A stretch of 64,000 nt of DNA, from assembly GCF_006716675.1 (NCBI RefSeq), contig NZ_VFPM01000002.1, positions 1,488,001-1,552,000 on the forward strand, given 5' to 3'. This stretch comes from Humibacillus xanthopallidus (GTDB taxonomy: Bacteria > Actinomycetota > Actinomycetes > Actinomycetales > Dermatophilaceae). Positions 34,442 to 43,599 of the stretch are shown here, one piece after another (the stretch's first letter is position 1; every line of letters starts with the position of its first letter). The position numbers and the translations under genes are program-made. Under the pieces are notes generated by a model. The model was not told the origin of the DNA. It saw only the letters and a list, made by a program, of their open reading frames with translations, and made no database searches.

Positions 34442-35575
34442 TCAGCGCAGCGAGAAGCGGCGGCGGCCGTAGCGGTCGAGGATGCCGGCGAGCCGTTCGC
34501 CGTCGAGCGCGTGGACGGTCAGCCCGTCGCGACCGGTCATCGTCTCGGCCTGGAGCATCGCGTTGAGGATCGCCTCGGCGGTCGCCTCGATGACGGCCCC
34601 GAAGAGCGTGTCGAAGTACTCGAGCGCGAGCATCTCGACCTGCAACCCGACCGCGGTGCGGGCGCCGGGGCCCTGGTCGGGCATGCCGTGGGCGGCGGTC
34701 GAGAAGGCGATCATGAGGTCACCGGAGTAGTTGTCGCCGCGAGCGCCGAACTTCGCGATGCCGAGCCCCGCCCGCTGGGCGAGCCGGTTGAGCTGGTGCG
34801 GCAGCAGGGGGGCGTCGGTGGCGACGACGGCGAGCACCGAGCCAGTGCCCGGCGGCGGGACGCGGGTGATCTCCGACATCCTCGGGAAGGGGACGTCCTT
34901 CTTGGTGAGGACGTGCCCGATCGGCACACCGTTGACCTCGAAGTGCTTGCGGTCGCCGTGGTTGGCCTGCACGAGCACGCCGATGGTGAAGCGTCGCTCG
35001 CCGAGCTCGACGACGCGGGAGGCGGTGCCGGTGCCGCCCTTGAAGCCGTAGCACTGGGTGCCGGTGCCGCCGCCGACATTGCCCTCGGCGATCGGCCCAC
35101 CGCGGGCGTCGTCGTGGGCGGCGTGGACGTGCTCAGCGGTGACGTGCTGACCGCTGATGTCGTTGAGGATGCCGTCCCACGTCTCGCCGACGACGGGCAG
35201 CATGATCGGCATCCGACCGGGCACGCGGGTCTCCCGCCGGATGAGGGTGTCGCGCACGACGCCGACGCTGTCGGTGTTGGTCAGGGCGATGGGGCTCGAG
35301 AGCATGCCCGACTCGTGGAGCCACTCGAGGCCGGTGAGCTCCCCGAAGCCGTTGAGCCGGTGGTAGCCCGCGAAGACCGGCTCCGTCGAGGGTCGACCCC
35401 CGTGGGGGCGCACGACGGTCACCCCGGTGCGGACGGGGCCCTGTCCGACGGTGAGGTCGCCCTCGCCGTGGACGATGGTGCTGTAGCCGACCCGGACGCC
35501 CGCGACGTCGGTGATGGCGTTGTGGGGACCGGCCTGACCGGTGCCGATCTCGATGCCGACGTCGCTCGCTCGCAC
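34442..35575 (-). CDS. P1 family peptidase (DmpA/BapA type)
   Basis: 377 residues from GTG 35575. An N-terminal-nucleophile hydrolase that cuts itself before a Ser and then releases N-terminal amino acids from peptides. Seen: HNAITDVAGVRVG at the start, GNVGGGTGTQCYGFKGGTGTAS, and GTGSVLAVVATDAPLLPHQL, with the self-cleavage Gly-Ser near residue 240, plus ALTNTDSVGV. Natural substrate unknown. Confidence 0.88.
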   Translation of the reverse strand: MRASDVGIEIGTGQAGPHNAITDVAGVRVGYSTIVHGEGDLTVGQGPVRTGVTVVRPHGGRPSTEPVFAGYHRLNGFGELTGLEWLHESGMLSSPIALTNTDSVGVVRDTLIRRETRVPGRMPIMLPVVGETWDGILNDISGQHVTAEHVHAAHDDARGGPIAEGNVGGGTGTQCYGFKGGTGTASRVVELGERRFTIGVLVQANHGDRKHFEVNGVPIGHVLTKKDVPFPRMSEITRVPPPGTGSVLAVVATDAPLLPHQLNRLAQRAGLGIAKFGARGDNYSGDLMIAFSTAAHGMPDQGPGARTAVGLQVEMLALEYFDTLFGAVIEATAEAILNAMLQAETMTGRDGLTVHALDGERLAGILDRYGRRRFSLR

Positions 35576-35696
35576 GGGGGTCTCTCCTCATCCACCCGCG
35601 GGCGGCGGTCGGCCTGCGGCTACGATCTGGCATGTCCTCGGGCAGTCGCCGACCGAGATGTCTGGCGACCCCACGCCGTCCAGAAGGGTAGCCGCT

Positions 35697-36944
35697 TTGA
35701 CTCACGCACGCGATCCGCTCCGTGCCCGCGCGGCGCTCGCCACCGGGAAGGCCGCCGGGCGGCTGTCCCAGGCGCTCGGCCGCGGCTCCGGCTCGATGAT
35801 CGGGGGCCGCCTCGCCCTGCGCGTCGACCCGGAGGTGCTGCGTGCGGTGGCGGGCGACCGACGCACCGTCGTCGTCACCGGCACCAACGGCAAGAGCACG
35901 GTCACGGCCCTCGTCGCTGCTGCCCTCTCGCCGGGTGGTGCCGTCGTGTCCAACTCCACCGGCGCCAACATGACCGACGGCATCGTCACCGCCATGGCGG
36001 CCGACCGCGAGAGCGGTCTGGCCGCGATCGAGTGCGACGAGGTCTATCTCGGGCCGGTCGCGCGCGGCACGCGCCCCAAGGCCGTCGTCGTGCTCAACTC
36101 CTCTCGCGAGTACACCCGCGGCGTCTCGCTCAAGAGCACGCTGGAGCACTGGCGGCACACGGCCGCGACCCTGCCCGACGACTGCGTGGCGATCGTCAAC
36201 GTCGATGACCCCCTCGTCAGCTGGGCCTTCGAGACGGCGCCTCGCCGCATCGGCGTCAGCGGCGGGCTCTACTGGCGTGACGACGCGCTCGTCTGCCCGG
36301 CGTGCGGCACGGTGCAGGACTTCACCGACACCTCGTGGAGCTGCCCCGGCTGCCACCGCTCGCGGCCCGAGCCCGACTGGACCGTCGTGCAGGACGGTGA
36401 CGGGTGGGCCGTCGAGCACGCCGGCGGGCGCACCCGTCTGCACGTCACGGTGCCGGGTCGCACCGGGCCGGTCGGTGGCGCGTTCGCGCTCGCTGCCGCC
36501 GACGCGCTGGGGGTCGACGTCGACGCGGCCGCCGAGCGCATCAGCGCCGTCGCGGACGTCGACGGGCGGTATGCGCCCTACCGCGTGGGCGAGCACCAGG
36601 CGCGCCTGCTCATGCTCAAGAACCCTGCCGGATGGGCCGAGGCCATCGACGTCGCCGTGTCGACCGGCCGTCCGCTCGTCGTGGCGCTCGACCCCTTCGG
36701 GCCGAAGGACACCGCGACGATGTGGGAGGCGCCCTTCCACCGCCTGGCCGGGCGCGAGGTCTACGTCACCGGAGGGCGACGGGCCGACGGCCTCGCCATC
36801 CTCGACGCCGCGGGGGTGACGGTCCGCGAGGCGCCCGACCTCGAGTCGGCCGTGACGGGCCACGCCCCCGGCGAGGTGGTCGTCGCCTGCAACTACCCGG
36901 CCTTCCGCCGCATCTCGAAGCAGTTCCGAGGGAGCACCCATTGA
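35697..36944 (+). CDS. murT: MurT-like Mur ligase family protein (lipid II isoglutaminyl synthase-type), divergent C-terminus
   Basis: 415 residues from TTG 35697; GAAGGG lies upstream and no better start is present. Mur-ligase ATP motif VVVTGTNGKST near residue 62, CDEVYL, and a Cys4 zinc ribbon (CPACG...CPGCH) typical of MurT. With GatD, MurT amidates D-glutamate of lipid II. Here the C-terminal DUF1727 region, where MurT supplies a catalytic Asp to GatD, reads LDPFGPKDTATMWE (Asp338) rather than the usual Asn/Asp-rich, SW-x-x-D-type motif. Stop overlaps the gatD start (TTGA). Confidence 0.82.
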   Translation: MTHARDPLRARAALATGKAAGRLSQALGRGSGSMIGGRLALRVDPEVLRAVAGDRRTVVVTGTNGKSTVTALVAAALSPGGAVVSNSTGANMTDGIVTAMAADRESGLAAIECDEVYLGPVARGTRPKAVVVLNSSREYTRGVSLKSTLEHWRHTAATLPDDCVAIVNVDDPLVSWAFETAPRRIGVSGGLYWRDDALVCPACGTVQDFTDTSWSCPGCHRSRPEPDWTVVQDGDGWAVEHAGGRTRLHVTVPGRTGPVGGAFALAAADALGVDVDAAAERISAVADVDGRYAPYRVGEHQARLLMLKNPAGWAEAIDVAVSTGRPLVVALDPFGPKDTATMWEAPFHRLAGREVYVTGGRRADGLAILDAAGVTVREAPDLESAVTGHAPGEVVVACNYPAFRRISKQFRGSTH

Positions 36945-37723
36945 GCCCGCAGCCGTCCCTCACCGTCGCGACGCTCTTCCCGCTCGCAACCGTCGCGGCC
37001 GCCGACGAGGCGAATGCCGCTGCGCTGGCGCGCCGCGGCGCGGCCCGTGGCGTCTCGGTCGAGCTCGTGACCGTCGACCGCCCCGGGGCCTTCGTCGACG
37101 CCCACGTCTACCTCCTCGGCGGCACCGGCCGCGGAGGGGTGCAGGCGCTGGTCGACAGCGTTGCCGACACCGACCTCGTCGTCCGGGTGCGTGACGGCCA
37201 GGCCGTCCTGCTCGCCGTCGACGCCGGCCTCGACGCCGTGAGCCACGCGTGGGTCGACGCCGGCGGAGCGGCGCAGGAGGGTCTGGGCCTCGCTCCGGTC
37301 ACCGTGCACCCCGATCACGAGGCCACCGGCACGGTCGTCACCCGTCCGGACGCGAGCCTCGACCTGCCAGCCCTCATCGGGTGGGAGGCCAACGACCTGC
37401 GCACCGAGCTCCACCCCGGCGCCCGCCCGCTCTTCACGCTCGAGGCGGGCCGGGGCAACCGCGGCGAAGGCGCAGGCGAGGGGGTCCTCGCCGGCAACGT
37501 GCTCGGAACGCGCCTGCACGGCCCGTTGCTCGCACTCAACCCGGAGCTCGCCGACCTCGTCCTCGCCCGCGCCCTGGCCCGCGAGGAGCCGTGGCCGAGG
37601 CTCGAGTCACCCGCGGTCGAGCGGGCCCGCCGCGAGCGCATCGCGGAGGTGCGGCGCGACGTTCCCGCGGCCGGCTGGCGCGACCGCCTCCCCTCGAGAG
37701 TGGCCCGGCTCCTCCCGAGCTGA
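36941..37723 (+). CDS. GatD-like glutamine amidotransferase lacking the catalytic cysteine
   Basis: 260 residues from TTG 36941, overlapping the murT stop. Class I amidotransferase fold as in GatD: LATVAAADEANAAALARRGA, VYLLGGTGRGG, and C-terminal GNVLGTRLHGPLLALNPELAD with the His193 region. Where GatD has the nucleophile (A-V-C-A-G-type elbow), this protein has AVDAG: Asp94 replaces Cys, and the GFENH-like segment is GWEAND. It therefore cannot release ammonia from glutamine by the known route. Either a pseudoenzyme supporting MurT or part of a changed ligase. The neighbouring zinc-ribbon MurT is intact in its ATP site. Confidence 0.75.
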   Translation: MSPQPSLTVATLFPLATVAAADEANAAALARRGAARGVSVELVTVDRPGAFVDAHVYLLGGTGRGGVQALVDSVADTDLVVRVRDGQAVLLAVDAGLDAVSHAWVDAGGAAQEGLGLAPVTVHPDHEATGTVVTRPDASLDLPALIGWEANDLRTELHPGARPLFTLEAGRGNRGEGAGEGVLAGNVLGTRLHGPLLALNPELADLVLARALAREEPWPRLESPAVERARRERIAEVRRDVPAAGWRDRLPSRVARLLPS

Positions 37724-37750
37724 CCCTCGACCAACGGTCGTCCGTCGCCT

Positions 37751-37775
37751 GAGCGGCGGCCCCGCGCCGCCGCTC
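37751..37775. terminator. Hairpin between gatD-like gene and cobS
   Basis: A 10-bp stem GAGCGGCGGC/GCCGCCGCTC with a 5-nt loop lies between convergent genes ending at 37723 and 37779. Confidence 0.75.
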
Positions 37776-37778
37776 GTG

Positions 37779-38576
37779 TCAGGTTGCTGCGTGCAGGGCC
37801 GACGCGACGACGAGGCCGGTCGCCATGGCGATCTCGATGGCCGCTCCGATGACGTCGCCGGTCACGCCTCCGAGGCGGCGCACGGCGTGATGACGCGTCG
37901 CCAGCGCTCCGGCCGCGGCCGCCAGCGCGACCGCCGCGCTGGCGAGTGCCGTCGTCCCCCACGGGCGCCCGGCCGCCACCGGTGGGAGCGCGGCTATGGC
38001 TCCCGCCGCGACGCAGACGACCAGGACGAGGGCCGCAAGTGCTCGCCGCGACACGGTGCCGGCCACCCCTTGGCCGAGCCCCTCCTCCCGAGCAGGCGGT
38101 ATGCCGTGTCGCGCGCAGATCGCGGGAGCCAGCCGGCTCGCGACGAGGGCGGTCACGGCGAGGACCGCTCCGACCGCGTCGGTGAGCAGGGCCGCGAGGC
38201 AGGCAGCGTCGAGGCCGAGGACGAGGACGAGTGCCGTGGCCCCGGCCGGGCCGGTGTCGCCCCGACGCATCACCTCCAGCGATCGCTCGCGGTCGTGGCC
38301 CGAGGTCAGGCCGTCGGCGAGGTCGGCCAGGCCGTCGAGGTGCAGGGCCCGCGACAGCAGCGCGGGCACGACGAGCCCGAGGACTGCGGCGACGGCATAC
38401 GGCAGCAGGCCCCGAGCCGTCAGCAGTGCGAGGGCGACCCACGACAGCACGACGGGGACCGTCGTCAGGGGCGCGAGCAGCATCGCGCCCCCCAGACTGC
38501 GACGGTCGACGGTGCGCGGCGCCCCTACCGGCACCGCGGTGAAGGTGCCGACGGCGAGGCGCCAGGCGTCACGCAT
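37779..38576 (-). CDS. cobS: Adenosylcobinamide-GDP ribazoletransferase
   Basis: Last step of adenosylcobalamin assembly, joining the nucleotide loop to adenosylcobinamide-GDP. 265 residues from ATG 38576, membrane protein with about six helices. Motifs: MRDAWRLAVGTFTAVPVG at the N-terminus, ALHLDGLADLADGL, and ARHGIPPAREEGLG. The start overlaps the cobU stop by 8 bp. Last gene of the riboswitch-controlled leftward operon. Confidence 0.93.
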   Translation of the reverse strand: MRDAWRLAVGTFTAVPVGAPRTVDRRSLGGAMLLAPLTTVPVVLSWVALALLTARGLLPYAVAAVLGLVVPALLSRALHLDGLADLADGLTSGHDRERSLEVMRRGDTGPAGATALVLVLGLDAACLAALLTDAVGAVLAVTALVASRLAPAICARHGIPPAREEGLGQGVAGTVSRRALAALVLVVCVAAGAIAALPPVAAGRPWGTTALASAAVALAAAAGALATRHHAVRRLGGVTGDVIGAAIEIAMATGLVVASALHAAT

Positions 38577-39189
38577 CGGGGACGGCCGGCGGCAGCGCCT
38601 CGGGCACGACCGCGGCGTCGCTGAGGTCGAGGACCCGCCCGACGACGACGAGGTGCACGCGGGCGGCAGCGGCCGCGACGGCGGCATTGAGCCGGCCGAG
38701 CTCGTCGTGGAAGAAGCGGCCCGACGCGGTCGTCGCCACGAGTGACCATCCGACCTCGTTGGTGACGACGACAACGGGGACGCGGGTGGCGCAGAGCGTC
38801 TCGACGAGCGCCTGCCGCTGCCGCCCGACGAGCTCGGCGGCGGCGTCGAGGTCGTCCCACCCGCTCTCGTCGACCAGCGCCGTGATCCAGGTGCCGAGGC
38901 AGTCGACGAGCACCGGGCCTTGCGCCGACCGGATGACGCCCACGACGTCGCTCGTCTCGACCGTCGTCCACGACATCGGGCGCCGCACGCGGTGGCCCTC
39001 GACGCGACGGGTCCACTCGGCATCGGCGAGGTCGGCACGACGGCCCGTCGCCAGGTAGGTCACGGCGGGCTCGTGCGCGAGCAGCTGCTCGGCGTGGCGG
39101 CTCTTGCCGCTGCGCACCGGACCGGTCACGAGGGTGGTGCTCGACGCCCTTGCCGTGGCCCTCGCCGTTGCCCGCGTGGCGGGGCTCAC
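38569..39189 (-). CDS. cobU: Bifunctional adenosylcobinamide kinase/guanylyltransferase
   Basis: Phosphorylates adenosylcobinamide and then adds GMP, feeding CobS. 206 residues from GTG 39189, which overlaps the upstream stop by 4 bp. P-loop TLVTGPVRSGKSRHAE, the guanylylated His region EGHRVRRPMSW, VLVDCLGTWI, VTNEVGWS and SGRFFHDELGRLN, all characteristic. Reads MSPATRATARAT at the N-terminus. Confidence 0.93.
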   Translation of the reverse strand: MSPATRATARATARASSTTLVTGPVRSGKSRHAEQLLAHEPAVTYLATGRRADLADAEWTRRVEGHRVRRPMSWTTVETSDVVGVIRSAQGPVLVDCLGTWITALVDESGWDDLDAAAELVGRQRQALVETLCATRVPVVVVTNEVGWSLVATTASGRFFHDELGRLNAAVAAAAARVHLVVVGRVLDLSDAAVVPEALPPAVPDA

Positions 39190-40061
39190 CGGCGCACCTG
39201 CTCGCTCGGGGGTTCGAAGGCCACCGGGGCGTCGAAGGCGGCACGCCTCGCGGCTCGCCGGAAGACGCGGAGCAGGGCCGGCCCGGCCACGACGACGAGG
39301 ACGGCGTTGAGCACGCCGCGGGGGAGATCCCACCCGAGGGAGGTCGCGAGGTAGAAGAGCGCGTAGTGGGCGAGGTTCTCCGAGACCGGGGCGCCGGGGA
39401 CGAAGCCCATGCCGGTGGGTGCGTTGGCGCCGAGGAAGGGCCAGAACCACAGGTTCATGAAGAGCCCGAAGACGAGGCCGGTGACGAGGGCGTAGGCCGC
39501 GACGACCCACCGCTCGGCCCGGCTGCCGGCAGCGACGGGGAGCAGCCCGGCGCCGAGCCCGATACCGCCGGCGCAGACCATCTGGAAGGGCAGCCACGGC
39601 CCGACCCCTCCGGTGAGGAGGGCGCCGGTCGTCACGGCGAGCGCACCGGACACGAAGCCGACCCCCGGACCGAGCACGCGCCCCGCGACGATGACGACGA
39701 AGAACATCGGCTCGAGCCCGGCCGTGCCGGCGCTGAGCAGCCGCATCGCGCCGCCGGCCGCGGCAGCGACACCGAGCACGGCCACGGTCTTGGCGTCGAG
39801 GCGACCCGCCGAGACCTCGGCGAGGCAGACGACGGCGAGCAGGGCGATGAGCACGGCGAAGAACCACGGAGCGTCGTTGCCGTGCGCGATGGCCACCTCG
39901 GCCGGGACGACGAAGGGCCAGATGAAGGCGAAGAGCCCGACGACGCCGACGACGGCGACGGCCACGACGGCCGGCCACCGCAGCGGGATGACTCGTCGCG
40001 AGCCGGTTGGTGTGGCGCCGAGTGCCGTCGCGACGGGCGTCTCCGGCGGCCGGGAGCTCAT
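39186..40061 (-). CDS. ECF transporter substrate-binding (S) component, probably for corrinoids
   Basis: 291 residues from ATG 40061. About six membrane helices after a hydrophilic leader. Features include GGAMRLLSAGTAGLEPMFFV and FGLFMNLWFWPF, a type common in actinobacterial ECF S subunits next to cobalamin genes. ATGA overlap with the ATPase gene upstream and GTGA overlap with cobU downstream tie it to B12 salvage; specificity for cobinamide or cobalamin is inferred from the riboswitch and neighbours. Confidence 0.85.
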   Translation of the reverse strand: MSSRPPETPVATALGATPTGSRRVIPLRWPAVVAVAVVGVVGLFAFIWPFVVPAEVAIAHGNDAPWFFAVLIALLAVVCLAEVSAGRLDAKTVAVLGVAAAAGGAMRLLSAGTAGLEPMFFVVIVAGRVLGPGVGFVSGALAVTTGALLTGGVGPWLPFQMVCAGGIGLGAGLLPVAAGSRAERWVVAAYALVTGLVFGLFMNLWFWPFLGANAPTGMGFVPGAPVSENLAHYALFYLATSLGWDLPRGVLNAVLVVVAGPALLRVFRRAARRAAFDAPVAFEPPSEQVRR

Positions 40062-41680
40062 GCCGAGCGCCCGATCGCGTTGGCGACCTCGGCGACCGTG
40101 AGCCAGGTCTGCGGCAGCATCACCTTGGTGACCTGGGGGGCGAAGGCGGGCGAGGCCGACAGCACCTCGCGGGCCTTGCCGTCGGTGACGATCTCGCCGT
40201 CGGCGAGGATGACGACCCGGTCGGCCACCTCGGCGGCGAGCTCGACGTCGTGGGTGGCGAGCAGGATGGTCGTGCCCTCGGCGGCCAGGCCCGAGAGGAC
40301 CTCGCCGAGCCGGTGCTTGGCGCCGTAGTCGAGCCCCCGGGTGGGCTCGTCGAGGAGCAGCACCTCGGGCGAGCCGGCGAGGATGACGGCGAGCGCGAGC
40401 TCGAGGCGCTGGCCCTCGGAGAGGTCGCGGGGGTGCTGGGCCCCGTCGATGCCTCCCGAGATGCGGTGCAGCAGAGCGGCCGTCGTGCCAGGAGCCGCGC
40501 CGAAGTCGGCATCGGCCGCCACGCACTCCGCCGCGACGGAGTCGGCGTAGAGGAGCAGCTCGGGCTGCTGGGGCACGAGCCCGACCGCACGCACCCGCTC
40601 GCGCGGGGGCACGGCGTGCGGGTCGACCGACGACGCCCCGAGCCGCACCCGCCCCTTGGCGACCGGGTGCTGCGCGGCGATGGCGCCGAGCAGGGTCGAC
40701 TTGCCGGCGCCGTTGCGGCCCATGAGGGTCGTCACCGAGCCGGCCTCGAGCCCGAGGTCGAGCTCGTCGATGACGATCCGGCCGGCCCGCACGACACGCA
40801 GGTCACTGACGCTCAGGGCCGTGGCCGGACCGACTGCTCGCAGCTCGGGGACCGACCGCGAGCTCGCCTCGACGAGCCGCTCACGCAGCGCCGAGGCCCG
40901 GCGGCGGGCATCCCGGATCGACAGCGGCGTCGGAGCCCACCCGGCGAGGCGCGACAGCCCGACGACGGGCGGGTAGATCTGCGAGTCGAGCATCGCCTCG
41001 GCGGGGTCGAGCAGGTCGGAGGTGTGGCCGCCGTCGACGAGGACGACCCGGTCGGCATGGTGCACGACGCGCTCGAGACGGTGCTCCGCGAGCACGACGG
41101 TCACGCCGAGGTCGTGGACGATCCGGTGGAGCGAGGCGAGCACCTCCTCGGCCGCGACCGGGTCGAGCGCCGACGTCGGCTCGTCGAGCACCAGCACCCG
41201 CGGGCCGGCGGCGAAGAGGGCGGCGATCGCCGCGCGCTGCTGCTGGCCGCCTGAGAGGGCCCCGAGGGGCCGACCGCGCAGGGGAGTCAGCCCGAAGAGG
41301 TCGAGCGTCTCCTCGACCCGTCGGCGGATCGAGGTCGGGTCGAGGCCCATCGTCTCCATGCCGTAGGCCACCTCGTCCTCGACGACGTCGGTGACGAAGG
41401 TGGTGCTCGGGTTCTGCTCCACGAGGCCGACGACGGTCGCGAGGTCGCGGGGGCGGTGCCGCGCCGTGTCGAGCCCGTCGACGGTGACCCGCCCGCTCAG
41501 GGTGCCCCCGCTGAAGTGCGGCACGAGGCCGTTGATGGTGCGCAGCAGGGTCGACTTGCCGCTGCCGGTGGGGCCGACGACGAGCACGAGCTCGCCCTCG
41601 GGGATCTCGAGCGTCACGTCGTGGAGGCTGGGAGCGGGCGCGCCGGCGTACGTCACCGACACGTGGTCGAAAGTGATCAT
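40058..41680 (-). CDS. ECF transporter ATPase, duplicated (A-A') in one chain
   Basis: 540 residues from ATG 41680 (MITFDHVSVTYAGAPAP). Two ABC modules fused: first Walker A GPTGSGKST, signature LSGGQQQRAA, Walker B VLVLDEPTSALDP; second GRNGAGKST, signature LSEGQRLELA, Walker B VLLLDEPTRGLD. Such fused EcfA proteins energise the T component at 41677-42753, which it overlaps by 4 bp (ATGA). Confidence 0.92.
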   Translation of the reverse strand: MITFDHVSVTYAGAPAPSLHDVTLEIPEGELVLVVGPTGSGKSTLLRTINGLVPHFSGGTLSGRVTVDGLDTARHRPRDLATVVGLVEQNPSTTFVTDVVEDEVAYGMETMGLDPTSIRRRVEETLDLFGLTPLRGRPLGALSGGQQQRAAIAALFAAGPRVLVLDEPTSALDPVAAEEVLASLHRIVHDLGVTVVLAEHRLERVVHHADRVVLVDGGHTSDLLDPAEAMLDSQIYPPVVGLSRLAGWAPTPLSIRDARRRASALRERLVEASSRSVPELRAVGPATALSVSDLRVVRAGRIVIDELDLGLEAGSVTTLMGRNGAGKSTLLGAIAAQHPVAKGRVRLGASSVDPHAVPPRERVRAVGLVPQQPELLLYADSVAAECVAADADFGAAPGTTAALLHRISGGIDGAQHPRDLSEGQRLELALAVILAGSPEVLLLDEPTRGLDYGAKHRLGEVLSGLAAEGTTILLATHDVELAAEVADRVVILADGEIVTDGKAREVLSASPAFAPQVTKVMLPQTWLTVAEVANAIGRSA

Positions 41681-42753
41681 CGGTCCTCCTCGCGAGGTCG
41701 GGGGGTGAGCCACGCGGGCACGGCGGCGAGGAGCACGGCAGCCACGACGGGGAGGGGGAGCGCGGGCAGGCCCGGTGCGGGCGTGACGATGATGCCGTCC
41801 CAGCCCCGGACGGAGCCGGCGACGAGGACGACCGCGGGCACGGCACCAGCGAGCGCGGTCACCGTCTCCGGCCACTGCCACCGGTCCCGGCGGTGCCCGG
41901 AGCGCCGCTCGCGCGACGCGCCGACGACGAGGCTGGCGGCCGCGAGCGCGGCCCCGACCGCGAGCAGCGGCAGGCCGAGAGCGCCCCCGGCCGAGGCGTC
42001 GAGCAGTCCGTAGAGACCGCCGAGCACGCCGAGCAGGCCGACGAGCGCGAGCCCCGAGGCGAGTCGCCGGTCGCGCGTGCTGGCGTGGACGGTCCGGCCG
42101 TAGCCGCGGGACTCCATCGACGCCGCGAGGCCGAGGGAACGCTCGAAGGCGGTCTCGAGCACGGGCACGGCGAGCCGCGCCGTCTCGCGCGCACCGGTGC
42201 CCTCGTGGCCGCGCAGGGTGCGCGCGGCGCGCACCGCCCGGGCGTCGGTCACGAGCTGGGGCGCGAAGGTGAGGCCGACGACGACGGCGGTGCCGACGTC
42301 GTAGAGCGTCGCCGGCAGGTAGCGCAGCAGCCGGCGTGGGCTCGCGAGGGCGTTGGCGGCCCCCAGGCAGGCGAGGACCGCGGCGAGGCGCAGGCTGTCG
42401 TAGACGGCATACAGCAGCGACTCGAGCGTGACCGGGCCACCCAGTCGGATGCCAGAAGCCCACTCCGGCAAGGGAACTCGCGGAAGCGTGAAGAGGACGG
42501 TCTCGCCGTGCACGCCGTTGCCGAGCAGCATCGTCATGACGACGCGGAAGGCGATGATGATCGCTCCGATGGCGAGGAAGCCCCACAGCGGGTTGGTCGT
42601 CGCCGGATCGCGTCGCTCCGTCACGACGACGATGCAGACCCCGATGACGAGCAGGAGCACGACGGGGTTCGTCGTGCGCGAGGCAGCCGTCGCGAGGCCC
42701 AGCCCCCACAGCCACCAGGCTGCGGGGTGCAGGAGCCTCGGACGGAGCGGCAT
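41677..42753 (-). CDS. ECF transporter transmembrane (T) component
   Basis: 358 residues. Multiple membrane helices and the coupling-helix motif SMESRGYGR (the A/S-R-G motif of EcfT), preceded by ARTLRGHEG, the first coupling motif. C-terminal half adds four extra hydrophobic segments beyond the minimal EcfT, making it longer than usual. Second gene of the riboswitch operon, 13 bp after the SCO2322-family gene. Confidence 0.9.
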   Translation of the reverse strand: MPLRPRLLHPAAWWLWGLGLATAASRTTNPVVLLLVIGVCIVVVTERRDPATTNPLWGFLAIGAIIIAFRVVMTMLLGNGVHGETVLFTLPRVPLPEWASGIRLGGPVTLESLLYAVYDSLRLAAVLACLGAANALASPRRLLRYLPATLYDVGTAVVVGLTFAPQLVTDARAVRAARTLRGHEGTGARETARLAVPVLETAFERSLGLAASMESRGYGRTVHASTRDRRLASGLALVGLLGVLGGLYGLLDASAGGALGLPLLAVGAALAAASLVVGASRERRSGHRRDRWQWPETVTALAGAVPAVVLVAGSVRGWDGIIVTPAPGLPALPLPVVAAVLLAAVPAWLTPRPREEDR

Positions 42754-42766
42754 CGCGGTCGCCCGG

Positions 42767-43513
42767 TCAGGACCGGGTGCCCGCCCCCCGGCGGGAGCGT
42801 GCGACGAGGTAGCCGATGAGGGCGAGGACCGCGAGGACGGCTACGACGTATGCCGCCACGGTTCCCGCACTCGTCGACGTGTCCTGGGCGGCGGGCTGGG
42901 CCGAGATCGGCGTCGCGACGGCGGCAGGGGTCTTGGTCGCCTCAGCCGGGGCGGCGATGGTCACGGGGGTGTCGGCGGCCTTGGCCTCCGCACTGACCTC
43001 CTTGACCTCGTCGGCACAGCCCTTGGCCGGGTAGCCGGCGACCGCGCAGAAGAGACCCTTCTCGGTGCGCAGCTTGCCCGCCTTGGCGAGCACGTCGGTG
43101 CTCGTCGCGTCGGTCGGCACGGAGGCGCAGAGCGCGACCGGCTGCGGCGGGGTCGCCCCGTCGCCGGAGTCGGCCGGACGGCCGTAGTCGACGACGAGCC
43201 CGACCCGCTTCTGTCCGGCAGCAGCGGGGGTGGCCCCGCACAGCTGGTCGAAGGTCAGCACGGCGCGGGGGAGGCGGGTCGACTGCTCGTCGCCCACGGC
43301 GAAGCGCCAGCCCTCGACGCTGCCGTCGACGGGCACGGTCTGGTCCGGGCCCTTCTGGGCGAAGACCCAGGCGCCGCCGGACAGCTGGTAGAAGCCCCAG
43401 TACCGGTAGGCCGCAGCCTGCGCCGGGGCGATGGTCAGGACGGCGAAGGCGCCGGCGAGCAGCAGGGACAGCACGACCCGCAGGGGCGTGCGACCAGGAC
43501 GAACAAGGGACAC
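42767..43513 (-). CDS. SCO2322 family membrane-anchored protein
   Basis: 248 residues from GTG 43513, with GAGGAGG before it. Signal peptide (about 1-36 ending APAQAAA), exported domain starting YRYWGFYQLSGGAWVFAQKG, four cysteines that may pair, an Ala/Thr/Pro-rich spacer, then a C-terminal membrane helix and RSRRG. This family accompanies ECF transporters in actinobacteria; its role may be capture of the ligand outside the cell, unproven. First gene after the cobalamin riboswitch. Confidence 0.82.
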   Translation of the reverse strand: MSLVRPGRTPLRVVLSLLLAGAFAVLTIAPAQAAAYRYWGFYQLSGGAWVFAQKGPDQTVPVDGSVEGWRFAVGDEQSTRLPRAVLTFDQLCGATPAAAGQKRVGLVVDYGRPADSGDGATPPQPVALCASVPTDATSTDVLAKAGKLRTEKGLFCAVAGYPAKGCADEVKEVSAEAKAADTPVTIAAPAEATKTPAAVATPISAQPAAQDTSTSAGTVAAYVVAVLAVLALIGYLVARSRRGAGTRS

Positions 43514-43599
43514 GGTTTCCTCCTCGCGGTCGGACACCGTGCGGGCAGGCGGGGCCGGGGCCCCGTGCCTTCGGGCGACTCCGGTCCGCATTCCACGAC

